A stretch of DNA of 64,000 nucleotides from assembly GCA_009760855.2 (NCBI GenBank), contig WPIO01000001.1:9544001-9608000 (forward strand). Direction: 5' to 3'. This stretch comes from Cristatella mucedo (lineage: Eukaryota > Bryozoa > Phylactolaemata > Cristatellidae). The stretch's first letter is position 1, and each line of letters starts with the position of its first letter. Positions 23,502 to 35,760 of the stretch are shown piece by piece. Position numbers and translations under genes: made by a program. A model generated the notes under the pieces. It saw only the letters and a program-made list of their open reading frames with translations, was not told where the DNA came from and ran no database searches.

Positions 23502-24375
23502 GTGGCACCCGTTTTGCTCCTGGCGATGCAAGGTGGCGGGGCCTTCACGTTTGCCTCGAGTCTCTCGCACACCGTGCGGATCGATTGTGCAAAGCTGCGT
23601 GAGGTACTAGCGTGGGCATTCACCTGGCCGGCCACGAGAGCGCGTCTGCCGCGAGTTAATGTGGTTAAAGCTGATCGGACTGTGTTGGCCGACAGATGCG
23701 GCCAGAAGCGGCAGCAGCTATCGGCAACGAATGGAACGAATGGCCAGGTAACGAATGGCCAGGCCGCGATGAACAGCGGCGAGACAGAGACAGTTGAGGC
23801 AACGGCCGAAGAGGCAGCGGCAGAGTTCGCACGTGCAGAGACAGAACCTGCAAAGGCTGCGACAGACCCCGCAAAGATGGCGGAAAACAGGCGGCGGCGG
23901 CGGCGGCGGCGGCGGAGGCGGCGGTTCCTGCAAGAGAAGCGAGAGCGGCTCTTACGCCGACCCACAAGGCCCACGCCACTTGGCTTGGCTCCTACATACG
24001 TAGCTGAACTGCTGCACCAGTTTCAGCCTTCTCGTGCCCTAAGGCCCTGCCTGCATGGACGGTAAACTAGCTGTTCCGTCCCTCTGCTTAAAGACCGTTG
24101 GCGACAGAAGCTTTAGCTCTGCAGGTCCTAGACTGTTGAACTCGCTTCCACGATTCTTAACAAACGACAACTACTCTCCTACTGCCGACTATGGCACATC
24201 CTTTTCAGCGGCCCTGAGCTGCTACTTCTATGCTACTCACTACCTCAATCACTCTCCTGACTCTGCTATGCTTCCCACTTTTTCTTTGTTGCGTGAGACG
24301 AAGTCTGTTGGCTACCGAATGCGTACCGAAAGCCGCTTAGGCTGTGAGTGCGCTATACAAAACTCTCCTGCCTAA
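23502..24375 (+). mobile_element. Degenerate LINE-like coding region (second family)
   Basis: A 187-aa frame (23502-24065) ends in LGLAPTYVAELLHQFQPSRA, and an overlapping frame from 24055 continues LAVPSLCLKTVGDRSFSSA and LLNSLP. Together these form the APxYLxELL, KTxGDRxFSxAGPRLxNSLP end of a CR1/jockey-type LINE, broken by a frameshift near 24050. This family differs from copies a-d. The preceding Ala/Glu-rich and poly-Arg (GGC repeat 23890-23930) part is unidentified. Confidence 0.6.
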
Positions 24376-24896
24376 CACCTACATAGTCTTTGTGTCTTTG
24401 CACATTACAACGCCAGTAGCCGGCGAGTCGGTGCCCTGATGGCTCCCTGCGGTAGTGCGAAATGCGCCCGCTAAGGCACTGAGGCACGCGGAAAGGCGGC
24501 TGAAGCGACAGCGATATTTGGCAAAGGCACACCTTGGGAGCACCTTTCGGTGGAGAGAGGAGGCTCAAATGTGAGCTCAAGTGTGAGCCTCAAGTGTGAG
24601 CCTGAGCAGAGGGCACTAGAGATGCTACAGCTGTGCAAAGAGGCTGGTGACTCACGCAGCCTGCTTGTTGTCAAAGGCCATGTTCCAGCGTCCTCCGCTG
24701 AGCGGCTGTGAGATAACCTGCCCGCCTGCCTGTGCGGACAACCATTAATGTAGGTTGCCGGAACGCGACGGCGCTATGTTGATAGGTGCTTTTTCCCGAG
24801 CGCGGAAGGTCGGCTGCTACATATATATTGTCGCGTTACTTTTGCGATAGGCTTACGTTGCTGCTTCCGGGAGTTGCGATCTTCAGGTCATGTGGC
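24376..24896. other. Host DNA between the repeats, no gene seen
   Basis: Contains a tandem duplication of GTGAGCTCAAGTGTGAGCCT-like units near 24570-24605. No domain is evident in any frame. Confidence 0.45.
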
Positions 24897-25165
24897 ATAT
24901 AGTCTTATGGTAGGCCAGAGTACGGCCTAGCAGAGTTTTTATGGCGCTGCCGCGGGTTTATGGGCCTTGCCGGTTTAAGGGGAAATGGTTTTACAAGGGT
25001 GAGTCACGGCCTGCAGAGCAGGGGCAGTGTGAGCGCGGGCGCGCGAGAGAACGGCTGCGAGCCGTCGCGCTGCGAGCCCAAATATGCGGCTATTCTTGCC
25101 CACTCGGTATTTCCGTAGCGACGCTTGCTCGCCATTGCAGTGTCAAACCACATCTGCATGCAGGT
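24897..25165 (+). repeat. Dispersed repeat, copy 2
   Basis: Second copy of the repeat at 23147-23400, in the same orientation, with an extra TTTATGGGCCTTGCCGG insertion. The pair suggests a local duplication or a short interspersed family. Confidence 0.7.
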
Positions 25166-25225
25166 TAATCATGATATACTTATGTACGGATATACCTTTA
25201 TACAAAATCATGCAGGTGTATTTAA

Positions 25226-25257
<32 letters not shown>

Positions 25258-26575
25258 CTAATATATCTATATATCCACGCAAATGGAGAAATTAATTCGG
25301 AGTTGGCATGCTCAATTAGTGCGGACGCATTGGCAGCGATTAATATTTATATACGCTTTGTTTACATGCCTGGCGAGGCAATAGTTCCCTTAAATGAGTC
25401 TCTCGCTCACTCTTCGCAGTGGCTTTCACACTACGAGGCCTTTCCTGCGTATGTTCCGTAGGATAATGGTTCTTGGAGACGCAAAAAATTAACCAGCTGA
25501 AAAGTCGGCTGGAGGGCATAGCCAGCCATCTGTCACAATCTTTCAATAGCTTGTCGCGCGTCAAAGAACAATGCTCGAACCATTAATCGGCATGCTAGTA
25601 ATTCGTCGCCACTTGCCGCCTTGATGAGACCTTTGCTTCTTTTGAGCAGGCAGAGACGCCGGCAGCGCGCTCATGCGGCTCATACTTTTTTTCTCACTGA
25701 AGTCAGCGGCGAGACCGGTGGAAACTTATCAATCTGAAACGACCACCCCGAAGACTGCTCACTAAGCACTTCACAGGCACTCGGCGTTCTTTAGCGTACA
25801 GTGAGAAAGACAAGTGAGCGTTTTCTATTAAGCGTTCGCCGGCGGGTTCGAGCGTCGGGAGCGCGCGGCGATCTGGACTGCGAAGCAGCGAAGCCCCCGT
25901 GCGACGCTCCGTCGAATCGCTCGCGTTTCGTTCTTTTTCAGCCGCACCGCTCGGCAACGGCCAAGCAACGGCTGCCGACGCTGCTGCGTCGTGGTGCTGG
26001 TAGTGGTCGTGGTGGTCGTGCGAGCTGCTGCGAACGATCGCAGCAGCTCAATCTGCGGGCCTCTACAGCAGCGCCTGAGCATCTAGACCCGTACGCAGCC
26101 TCGCGCGCTGGCGTTTCTGCCGATTTCCGGCTGCGAAATCGAAGGCTCGCCTGCGCCCGCTCGGCCACGACGGCAGCCGCCGCCCAATTTGCCCGCTTCG
26201 CACGTCGCCTACGTCAAAGGCTGACTGGTTGTCGCGCATCGGCGGTGCTGCGAAAGATGAAAGCACTCTCTCGGAAGCTCGTCGGGAAAATTGAGCATCC
26301 GACGATTCTCGCGCTCGCAAAAAAGATGCGCATCTCGATTTCCATTGCGCATCCGCTAAGAAAGAAATGTTTCCTACCTTGAGTATTTCTATTCGTGGGC
26401 TTGCCGGAGCGGCCCGAGTCATGGATTGATTGTGACGTATTTTTACTGCGCTACCTTCGATTATTACCCGGCGCATTAGCGGCTGGCACCAGTTGGCAAC
26501 CCCACAATACCGGCCTAGCGCGTACCTAGCTGGACCTTACGGCGTGCTAGCCCTGTCCTGCTCGGACAATCGCAA
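25166..26575. other. Upstream region of claudin-like copy 2
   Basis: A TA microsatellite lies at about 25228-25265. A GC-rich block from about 25800 to 26370 may be the promoter and 5' flank of the claudin-like gene at 26576. The 193-aa frame at 25801-26382 is Arg/Ala-rich without a recognisable domain. Confidence 0.4.
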
Positions 26576-26723
26576 ATGGCCGGACGAGATGCAACGCCGA
26601 TTCTGCTGCTGCTCGGCCTCGCGCTATTCCTCATGGCTTTCATAGCTCCTGGGTGGCGGAAAGGACTCTTTCTTGAAAGCAGCTGGCAAGGTCTTTGGTA
26701 CTCGTGTGAAGCGGTAAGCCACG
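26576..26723 (+). CDS. Claudin-like gene copy 2, exon 1
   Basis: Exon 1 of the only complete copy in the array (exons 26576-26723, 27559-27711, 31677-31816; 441 coding bases, 146 residues). It encodes a short cytoplasmic start, helix 1 (ILLLLGLALFLMAFIAPGWR) and the extracellular W...GLWYSC motif diagnostic of the claudin/PMP22 family (residues about 38-45). The donor GTGAGC at 26724 gives phase 1, the same as copies 3 and 4. Family members are four-helix proteins of cell junctions or membranes. The second loop cysteine usual in claudins is not in exon 1 or 2, so a short additional exon may exist, or the loop is reduced. Confidence 0.8.
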
Positions 26724-27558
26724 GTGAGCTGCGGCGCAGCGATCACTTTTTCGGCTCGCTGTTGCCCGAGTTCAAGCGGCGCTCTCTCGTCGTGGCGCGG
26801 ACGATAGCGCTCCGCCGCGGATACCAAAGCGTGGATTAGCGGGACTAGATGTGCCCGCGGCTACTCTTCCGCTGGCCGGTTACGAGGCTTGACATAAGTA
26901 AGCTCTGGAGGTTCCACTTGAGCTCACTTGCCGGCTGGCTGGGCAGCTCAGTGCGCGCCCCGAGTAGCTACGGGACCTACGCTGCGATTATATACGCTAT
27001 CGAGCTACTTTTTTTTCAAGCGGACGACGCCTTCGGGTGGCCGACTGATACCAGAGGATCATCCTGCATTCGTCGACGATAGCGTTCTAGAGATAGCCTC
27101 GGTAATAAAGCCGGTAGCAGAGTGGAATTTACGCTGCTGGATGCGACGAGGAGGAGAGAGTTCCGTCGTTTCAATTAAGATTGCCATTCATTCCATCTTA
27201 AGCCGACAAACAGGACGCGAGAAAGTTGCATACTTCTGTCCTGCACGAGCCGTGCATATTACTAACAGACAGCTGAGCTCTGAGCAATTTTCACATTAAA
27301 TGCTATTGCGTATATGCGCTTTAAACGCGACAGCGCCAATACGCGAACCGTCAAGGGACGCGAGCTATAGCTACCATCAGTCTGCTCCAGGAGGCCTGCA
27401 GCTAGTGCGTAGGCGGTGAGGCGCCTTAAAGACCGCTGCAATGAAATGGTTCGAAACTCAGCGCGCTGATATTCGTTGCTGGACATGCAGTTCGACGCCC
27501 AGATGCGCCAAGACGCGCTAAGCTCAAGCGCTGCAGCGTTGCGTAATTTGTGTTGCAG

Positions 27559-27711
27559 AAGGCTCCACGATGGTGGCTGTGCAGTCAATGATGGGCATCG
27601 CACTGGCCTTGTGGCTGACTTCGGTCTTTCTGTTTTTCATCCGAGAGTGCGCGTCAGGCTTAGATGGACAGCGAGCACGCATCGGCCTCGCAGTCGTCTC
27701 GTTTTTAACTG
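27559..27711 (+). CDS. Claudin-like gene copy 2, exon 2
   Basis: The exon follows acceptor GTTGCAG and ends before donor GTAAGC (27712). It is 153 bases, entering and leaving in phase 1. It encodes helix 2 (MVAVQSMMGIALALWLTSVF), a cytoplasmic loop with RARIG and the start of helix 3. The AVQ.MM start and the R.RI loop are typical of claudin helix 2 regions. Confidence 0.8.
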
Positions 27712-30700
27712 GTAAGCTCGGGTTGCTTGCGCCGCCGCCTGCGAGCAGGCTTCGTAAGCTCTTCCCCGCGACGCTTTCAGTACACGAGCGCGCCGCTCTC
27801 GTGCGAACTCGCTGTGGGCGCGCACCCGCTTTCGGTGTATCACTTTACATTGTGCACACCGTACAAGCGCATTCGCACGTGAAATATTGGGCGCGTGCTG
27901 AGCGGCTTATATTAATATGTATAGAACAGGGTAAGGCAAGCACTAGTGAGGTAAAAAAAAATGTGATACTCAAATACGCCTGGTGGATGAAGCGGACGTG
28001 GCGGCAGAATAGCTTGACTCTGCTTGGTTCTCATCCGCTGTCACAGCGGGCAATGCAGGATTGCCCGTCGCACGACTGGACATGCAGGAGCTGGGACGTT
28101 AAGGGTGATCACCGTACCTCTCGGCTACGATCCACCTGCGTACGCATATCAACATACATGTGACAATACCATCATCCTCAGGACTGACCGCAGGTCCCAC
28201 AGTAGCTGCAGAGTTATACTACTTACAATAATATGTCGTTTGCATTGCGTCTTGAGAGAACTTGAGTCTCAACTTCGGCGCTTTTCCAACTCGCTGCAAG
28301 AGAATCAATAACCAAAGTTTAGTGGCATTCACTGCACCAGGCATGCGAAAGCAAATCTGGATCATGCTTAGGCCTGGCAATGAGTTAACGTCTAGGGGGG
28401 GCATGCTGCTACTAGATTGAGAGCCAGTGACCATGCATAGAAAAAGGTCCTGATCTTACGTGACCCCTGCTTCAGGTCTTGCTCAGAGGTCATTCTGAGA
28501 GACACTTAACTGCATCTCTGGGATAGAACAATGTGAACGTGAAGTTTGTGCAGTCCTTTAAACAAATTGAATTGCTGAATTTGATTGCAAGTTCGATGCA
28601 TCTATAGCTGATGAGATTTCTCGTACGTGCTTCACGGGCATGCATCTAAATGTAAATGTTCAGTTGTCAAGTTCAAGCTGGCTGGCAATTTTTGCATTCA
28701 CCTTTTGGTTTTAGTTAGATGTACTATACTGTAGTTAGATGTACTCTACTGCATATGATAAATACCTTTAGCTCATGGTGACATTTTTATTGCTGTGGTT
28801 GTTAGCGTCAATGTTGACATCCAGATTTGATAAATACTTAAGTCGGCCGGGCATTTTCTTTAGCGTAAGTTGAGCTTGCTATGACTCGATGTGCTACTGT
28901 TACGACAGACATGGGCGATAATTTAAATAAATTCTAACCCCTTGGATATCCAGTTCAAATCCCAACCAGCGGTACTGTATTCGTGAGAGAGTGTACACCA
29001 GCCATAATTATTCTGTTGACTAGTTGCCTTCACTGCCCAAGTGGTGGACGTTGTAAAGATTAGAGCTAAAGGCTGTCAAAAATGTTCTCTTTACACTGAA
29101 CTGAACCTGCGCACCGCACACATGAGCGGTGCGATAATTTTCAGGAGATATGAATCAGGCCGTAAAACAGTTAATGGCTATACTAAAGGCTTAGTGCGAA
29201 GCCTCTAAAAGGCGTTATCAATGGCTTGAATGACTGGTAAGCCAGAGACTGCCTTTTAATAAGGTACTTAATTATTTAGGCCCTTGATGAGTCACGGTCG
29301 AGTTTCACCGTGGCATATATGAGGATACAAGTTCAAATTCTTAAACAAATTAATATTTCTCTACTCCATGCGTTTGCCAAGTGCTAGGAATTCTTGTCAG
29401 GTTTCATTTTGAAAAATACCAGGTGTAGAGAAGTAGACAAATGCAAGCGTAGCGTGTATTACTGTTTAAAGGCGCCTAAAGTCTTTTCATAAACTACGTC
29501 TATACGTCCTTGAGTACAGGTTTACATTATCCCTGTACGTGTCCATGCACGTGTATACACATAGTGCTAACCCTAAATATCCGCACATCTCCAGAATCAA
29601 AATAAACCCCCAATCTAATATTGCATAATTTATTAAATGAAGGCCAAAAATCTACCAAAATTTAAATCAATGCTTGAGCGCTACCACCTCGGTTAGCTTA
29701 TTAGGTACTAAAGAAATGCTACAGCATCTTTTATAGGCTTCAGGCAGTTCGCAAACAGTTGTGCTTTCAGTAGGATATCTATTGACTGCACCGTCAGAAC
29801 ATGGGACGCTTTATGTAGGATATGCCAAGTATTCTTCTCGAAAATGCATCTCGATAAATGTATCGGGCACCTCTTCTCGAACGGTTATGGTTTGAAGCAT
29901 TCTGTTTGTGCAAGCTCAGACAGAGGCTACGAATAGTTCGAGATTATGGAAGGAATTGATGATGCGACGACGATGGAAGAAAAAACTGACTGAGTGAGTG
30001 AGCTTCCAGAGAGCTCCGTGAGCTCCTGAGCTAGCTTCCGGATGAAAAATTGGTGTATGGAAGTGCGTTAAACTCTGATGAGAGTATTCAAAAAATACCT
30101 GAGATGCTAGAAAACATGAGGATCTGCACTTTCCGTTAGACTTATGAGTTGCAATTATCATTTAGAACACGAGTTTGGCAAGCAGAGCTAATTAAGATCC
30201 TAGAATAAAATTCGGATTAATGATTTTTTTTATTCCTCTTTTGATCACAGAGAGCTATACGTCCTTCAAGCAGCTTTATGAACTCCTTGCATTGTATCGA
30301 ATCACTTTTTTGGACTTGTTACGTGTGCACTAAATAGCTCACGTCAATGCTTGATTGTTAAGTAAGGAATGCCTGACACAGTTGCTGAGATGCAATGGCA
30401 CAGAGAAGGGAAGCTGTGTGCATTCAGTAATAAATGTTACTTCTCTGCGTTCTAAGATGCTACAAAATAACACCCTTGAAAAAAAACGACTACGTTGACA
30501 CCAGGGGATTTTCCAGATCCTACAAAAATACGCTGATTTTGCATGTTCTATATCTTTTAAGCAAATCAATTGCGTTATATGCGCCACCCTGCTACCAGTG
30601 CTGCAAATCCATGCGAATTAAATGTTTTGCCAAAAATCTATTGCACCGGAAGTCTTTTAAACACTTAAATATTTTAGGTTAGATCTTGATTCTCAAGACA

Positions 30701-31676
30701 GATGTATTTTAATGTTATTCGCCATTAGCTCGTGGTTATGGCTTCTCTTGCGACGAGTTGCGAAGTTATTGGCTTGAGGTGCGACTCACTTAGAGCGCCA
30801 CAAAATGCGTCATTAATATTTTTTCTGTAGTTATCATTGTGTTATAAGTCTGGAGGGAATTAAAAAACTTAAATAGACATTTACGCAGCGTGAATTTGCA
30901 TCACATGTACAAAAATCGTGAATTATATTTAAAATCGTGCCAACCTCACAACACGTTTACATGCATATCTATTGTTCAAATTTGTTTTAGCAAAGACAGG
31001 TAAGAGCATGAATCAGCTTCCGGCCTACTGATTAAACTTGTTTGAAACCCCACTTTTTAAAGATCAAAGAAATAACCGAGCTAAAAACCATGTTTGTCAT
31101 CTCTATTTTTGAAGAAATTAATATTTGCTTAAATGTCTCATTTTCTCATACGAGCAATCATTGTAATGCTTCGTTATGCCAAAATGATGCGATGTCTCTT
31201 GTACCTCTGCTCGTTTTTTCGATTTCTTTTGGTGACATGACCCGCTAAACATACTACAGAGCTTGTATGTGTGCACGAGCTGATTCACCTCTCAATTTGT
31301 AACTGAAAATGCTGCACATTTTAAGCACATGCTACCCTGGAAGATTTTTCTGTAACTAATTTTCAGCCTGGGAGGATTTTGGCGTGAATGAGATTGCTAA
31401 ATTAAACTCATCGTAGGCAATAAAAAATGAAATTCAGGTGCATAGCTAAGTTAAGATGACAGTCTAGGAAATAAGCAGCTTGGAAGTAGCAGCAAGGAGA
31501 GTCGGCAGCAGGAGCAATTGTCTTGCCTTTTTCTTGGATTTTGAAAGCGACTTCTCCAGTCAGGGACCCGCCGAGTGCAAGCCTCTGTCGCGAATTATCA
31601 TATACGGCTACGTTTAGCACACTTTAATGCTGCTCAGGCCTTATGGCTAATTCCAAATGCTTATTATATTTTACAG
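27712..31676. other. Intron 2 of claudin-like copy 2
   Basis: A 4-kb intron, AT-rich from about 28300. It contains a minus-strand LINE 3' tail trace near 28250-28285 and otherwise no recognisable gene, SINE or long repeat. Confidence 0.6.
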
Positions 31677-31816
31677 TTATCTTCATGACGATTGGTCTAG
31701 TCATATTTGGAATAGAATACGGCCAACTTGTGCACTGGTCATATTGCCTAGTGGCACTATCGACTGTTCTTGGTTTTGCTGCGGGTATTTCAGCAGCAGT
31801 TCAGGGACGGCAGTAA
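31677..31816 (+). CDS. Claudin-like gene copy 2, exon 3
   Basis: The exon starts after acceptor TATTTTACAG, continues phase 1 and ends at TAA 31814-31816. It encodes the rest of helix 3, the loop with GIEYGQLVHWSY and helix 4, ending in AAVQGRQ. It has the same length as the last exon of copy 1, with strong residue similarity (IEYG..VHWS). This is the C-terminus of a 146-residue protein. Confidence 0.8.
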
Positions 31817-33090
31817 AGACGTCCAGCAGCTCGACTCTATATTTGCTCTCAGCGGCTTAAATTGGTGAATGTGTGCAGTCACTATCAATTGCCGACGAGC
31901 ATACATTCTTTCGCAATTCAATCAGGAATCTGCGGTACTTAATTGGGAGTCCCGATTTTTACTACGTTAACGAACTGGTTTTCAAAGGAGTCACTGCAAA
32001 TCCTTTGGATTTTCACAAAGGAGCACTTTCTCAATAAAGAATCAGTCCAATAGCGGTCAATGTTGTTTTGACATGACTGCATTTAAAAAGCTTAACAAAC
32101 ACCTGTTTATTACAGCATTTAATGGTCATCGTGATCCTTTCTTGGTGTGATTGTGCGTCCTGACACTGTGCTTACTGCTATCAACCCTATCTATATGTTG
32201 ATCCTGTGCAAGTTTGTCTCATGTTACTCTTGATGAGATTTCCTTTGTTAACACTAATTATTTGGTCGTGCTTTCTGCAAAGCATCTGTATAGTGCCTAG
32301 AAAGATTTAGTTTCCTGACAGCGATATACAAATGTATTATCAAACCAGTCAACATTGAAATCGTTACTTACTTAAATAGGCCTTAATCTGCAGTATCAAC
32401 GTGTGCTTAACGCGAATATAACTACACAAATTGTACTGGCTCATGTTTTGAAGATATTTCATATAGTTCATTATCTACGTTTCACGGTGTAGATTTTTTT
32501 AGTAGAATCACAACATCCTAAAAAAGCCTAAACTTGTGTAATATTGCGTTGCATTACATAAAAAAGTCAAGCACAAATCATCCCGTATCGATTGCATCAT
32601 TTTCTGATGCACTGCAGTACTATTGCCGGGCGGCTACTGCATTAATTACTGCAACAGCTTAGAAGCTGATTTAGCTTATTTATGAAGTCAGCCTATAAGC
32701 TGAAGTCATAAACCAGTCGGAAATGTTGAGCATTTAAAATATTTCAGACCTTGTGCGAGGCAGTTTAAACTGCTGCTAAATGAAACCATTATTCTATCCG
32801 TGAGTTACAATGCAGAGCAGTAATGCCTATGAAGTGCGCTAATACCACGGACAATATTTGATATATTTGTAGTGAAGTGATATTTGCCAACCAGAAGAAA
32901 AGTATCGCTTCTCAATTAAAGAAGGCATATCGTCTTTACTTCATACGCAACGTTAGTGATCAAAGCCAACCTTTGGCCCCGCATGCATGCTGTGCTACAT
33001 AAACAACACAGCTTTCACAGTGGTTGAATGTCAAAAGACCATCAATGCCGTTTGCAGTACCCCGTGGTGTGGAGAGAGCCAAGAAACCAT
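31817..33090. other. Intergenic DNA with LINE remnant
   Basis: A degraded LINE 3' UTR lies at about 32070-32345 (AACAAACACCTGTTTATTAC, GTGCGTCCTGACACTGTGC, then AAAGATTTAGTTTCCTGAC). Nothing else is recognised. Confidence 0.5.
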
Positions 33091-33094
33091 ATAA

Positions 33095-34085
33095 ATGACA
33101 GCTGCTTCCTTCTCTTTTGGGAGGAATATTGCGAGGCCAAAAAAGATAGTCCACCCAAAAACTCCGTCTTCATTGAGACCAGTTCCACGTGGTGAGGGAC
33201 TTGCTATTCCCGAACCTCTAGCAGAATATTTTCTTGATTCGTCAGATGAGGACAAGGATGAGCCGATCGCTTCTTCTCCTGGCACGTCAGCATGCAGTGA
33301 TCCCGATTTCTACTTTGGTGCTTCATCAATTCCACACGGAATAACACAGGAAGAACTAAATTACCATCGCTTGCTCGCACCTGTTTACACTATGCCTGCT
33401 GCTTTCAGATGTTACTACCAATCATTTGGTATTGGTTTCTATAAAGCATCGCTAAAGTGCTTAAAAAGAGATTCGGTTTTCTGAAGGCGCTATACATACA
33501 TATTAGTATTATTATTAATATTATGAAACGGCTCGTGATTTGGACCTATCCAAGAACAAGGCAAGAGTTTCTAGGATCCATACTCCAATTATGGAATCTT
33601 TTCGAAGAAGATGTCACAGTTACTTTATATCGAAAGCGCCACCAGCACTTAGAGCCTTTCTTCAGAAAGTAAAGTAATCTGCTATTCTGTTGCGATATTG
33701 AGGGCCTAGTGAACGCTTTACTAAAATCACTCATAACCCACAAGAATGGAGACTATGTAGAGACTCTTCGAAACTGAATCTTAAGGCTGTGCTTTTGCAC
33801 AATGGAAGCTGTCTTCCATCTATCTATTCCAGTAGCGAATGCTGTCCACATGAAAGAGACGCTCGATAACTTAAAGCAGCTGCTGAATTCCATTGAGTGA
33901 TTCGAAGTTAGTTGCCCTTTTCATGAGACTGCAGCATGGATATAAAAAATACATGTACTTCTTATTGTGAGTGGGATAGCCGAGCAAGGGAATTGCACTA
34001 CTTGTGGAAGCCGTGGACTTGCAGACAAAATGTAGCAGCTAAAGAGAAGAATATCCAGCACTCGGCTCTAGTCGAGTGCTGGATA
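33095..34085 (+). pseudogene. Decayed copy of a dispersed animal gene family
   Basis: The open part (33095-33365) reads PRGEGLAIPEPLAEYFLDSSDED, then SDPDFYFGASSIPHGITQEELN. After a LINE-tail insertion (about 33366-33530) the family continues in broken frames: ARDLDLSKNKA, LWNLFEEDVTVTLYRKRHQ, HNPQEWRLCRDSSKLNLKA, VLLHNG and CEWDSRARELHY. I recognise this block order (LSKxxAExLGSRLxxWNLL, FRxRHxxLxxFF, DPxEWRLFIDSSKxSLKAVLLHNG, CEWDSR) from a multicopy family of unknown function, probably mobile-element borne, found in many invertebrates. Several frameshifts and a stop show this copy is dead. Recognition is from memory. Confidence 0.65.
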
Positions 34086-34088
34086 TTC
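34049..34088. repeat. 16-bp inverted repeat
   Basis: Arms GAATATCCAGCACTCG and its exact reverse complement are separated by GCTCTAGT, a stable hairpin. It lies at the 3' end of the decayed gene family copy, so it might mark an element end. Confidence 0.85.
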
Positions 34089-34613
34089 ACTCGCAAGCAG
34101 CGAGCTGCGGTGGGGCAGCTGTTGCGGCGGAAACACGCCTTTTTCACACGAAGCCAAGCCGAGACCGTTTTCCCACACCTTCGGAGTCCTGCCTGCCATT
34201 TGTCATCCTGTGTCTGTGAGAGTTTCCTGCTACCAAGGGTCATCACCGGTTCAACGAATTCCGCGCGCCAGGAAGCAGCTTCAGGTGTCTGACAAAGGCA
34301 GCAGCACACAAAGGCGCTATGACTCCGATGTCATAATTAACTGAGTGGGATTTAAGGATCGTCCGGTTCAGGGACAGAGACAGCTCCAGAGACAGCCCGC
34401 ACAGCGGGAACTCACAACGCCGCTTCGTGCCAATAAACGTAAGAACTCAATAACTTGTATCTAGTTCGGTACAGTTATAGCATTGCCGCAGGTCAAGCAC
34501 AGCGTTCTACTCACGTGCCAATCAATCATGGAGTCGTAACTCTTGGTCTCCGGATAGTTAAGTCGCTAGAGCTGCAGCAAAATCTAGAATTCTTCATTCC
34601 CTAAATTACCAGA

Positions 34614-35586
34614 TGAGCCCAATGGCGGTAACCCGGGTTACCGGGGTACCAGGGTAACCAGGGCCGGGTGCGCGCGGGCTGCGATAACTACCTGAATATT
34701 GGTCCAAATTATATGCAATTAGGCTAACAAAAATGTCGGGCTCGTCGAGTTCTATTCGTCAGCAGAAAGACAGCGATTTTGAAAACGATTATTTTTATTG
34801 CGCAATTGCGAAGCGGCTGACCCGATCCAGGATCCAGGGCTCGATCACTAAACTTGAGCCTATTTTTTCGAGAAATAGCTCATGATTGATGGCTGATCTT
34901 GGACAACCGCTGGTGCCTTCTTCGGCGCCCCACGGAGCGTATCTCCACGCCCGGAGCAGCCTTCTGCGCTAACGCTCTTTTTTCTGCCACGAGTCTGCGC
35001 CATATCGGATGCCGCCGCCAATATTGGCAGGATCTTCGTCCTCACTCTCAGCGATATTATTCGGTGCGGCCGGATAATACCTCAGATCTTGGACCGGGAT
35101 CGACTTCTTTAAAAAAAGAACGCAGCTTCTTCGCTGTCAACTCTAAGACAGGTTTTCGCTCCAGTTTCAGTGCATCGATCCAAACACCTTTTTTATCGAT
35201 CGTCATTGCTACCAGGCAAGCACTGGCGCCGCGATACCGGACCTCCTGCATAATCTTTTCAGACCAGCGGGTGGCAATGAAGTTCCCGCGAAGTGTTTCC
35301 AAGAACTTGTCCGCCGGTTCCATTGCGTTGTTAAGAACATCATTGCTAACATCTTTTATATCGTCCTTATGGCCAAACATAGCCTGCATCCTTTCATTGA
35401 GCTCTTGCGCACGTAGTTCATCAGATTGCGTCGACGCGATTCTGACGGTGCAGCTCCTGAATCAGGTCAACGGTGTTTTCGACTTCGAAACGCTATATTA
35501 TTTAGAGCAGCTATCCGCAAAATAAACAATTAATTGCGATTCTACTTGCGGAAATTCGGTAACCCGGGTTACCGCCATCGGGCTCA
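34614..35586. mobile_element. TIR DNA transposon-like element, about 970 bp
   Basis: Terminal inverted repeats of 30 bases at 34614-34643 and 35557-35586 match with one mismatch. They start TGAGCCC and contain the palindrome CGGTAACCCGGGTTACCG. No clear target-site duplication is seen. Inside, minus-strand frames at 35057-35389 (110 aa, with MQAMFGHKDDIKDVSND and SEKIMQEVRYRG) and 34860-35045 look like coding sequence split by stops. I do not recognise a transposase catalytic triad. The right end is repeated at 62890-62966. Confidence 0.65.
35057..35455 (-). pseudogene. Unknown protein inside the TIR element
   Basis: The minus-strand frame extends upstream of its first ATG (35389) to about 35455 and downstream to a stop at 35057. 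It gives a natural-looking, charged, mostly helical protein of over 110 residues (SEKIMQEVRYRGASACLVA, TIDKKGVWIDALKLERK, LTAKKLRSFFKEVD). Adjacent frames continue with acidic and basic stretches (AESEDEDPANIGGG), so the original protein was longer and is now frameshifted. No family was recognised. It could be the element's own protein or captured host sequence. Confidence 0.45.
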
Positions 35587-35659
35587 TATACTCCTCTTAG
35601 TTATACAGCTGGATTTGACAGGTTCGCACCTCCGCCGCTAACCATCCAAATCAGATGTA

Positions 35660-35760
35660 ACAAGGCCACGATAACCCAGGAGGTAAGGTGCTTGCTCCTC
35701 CTTGTCGAGGTCGTGGGTTTGAATCGTGCAGTGGGCAATCCTTTATTGCCAACTCCAAGC
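35660..35760 (+). mobile_element. tRNA-derived SINE (second family) fragment
   Basis: It has a box A-like CCAGGAGGTAAGG, then a box B-like GTGGGTTTGAATCGTGC and a hairpin-like GGCAATCCTTTATTGCC. It resembles the SINE at 8595-8746. A related minus-strand copy lies at about 36185-36255. Confidence 0.6.
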
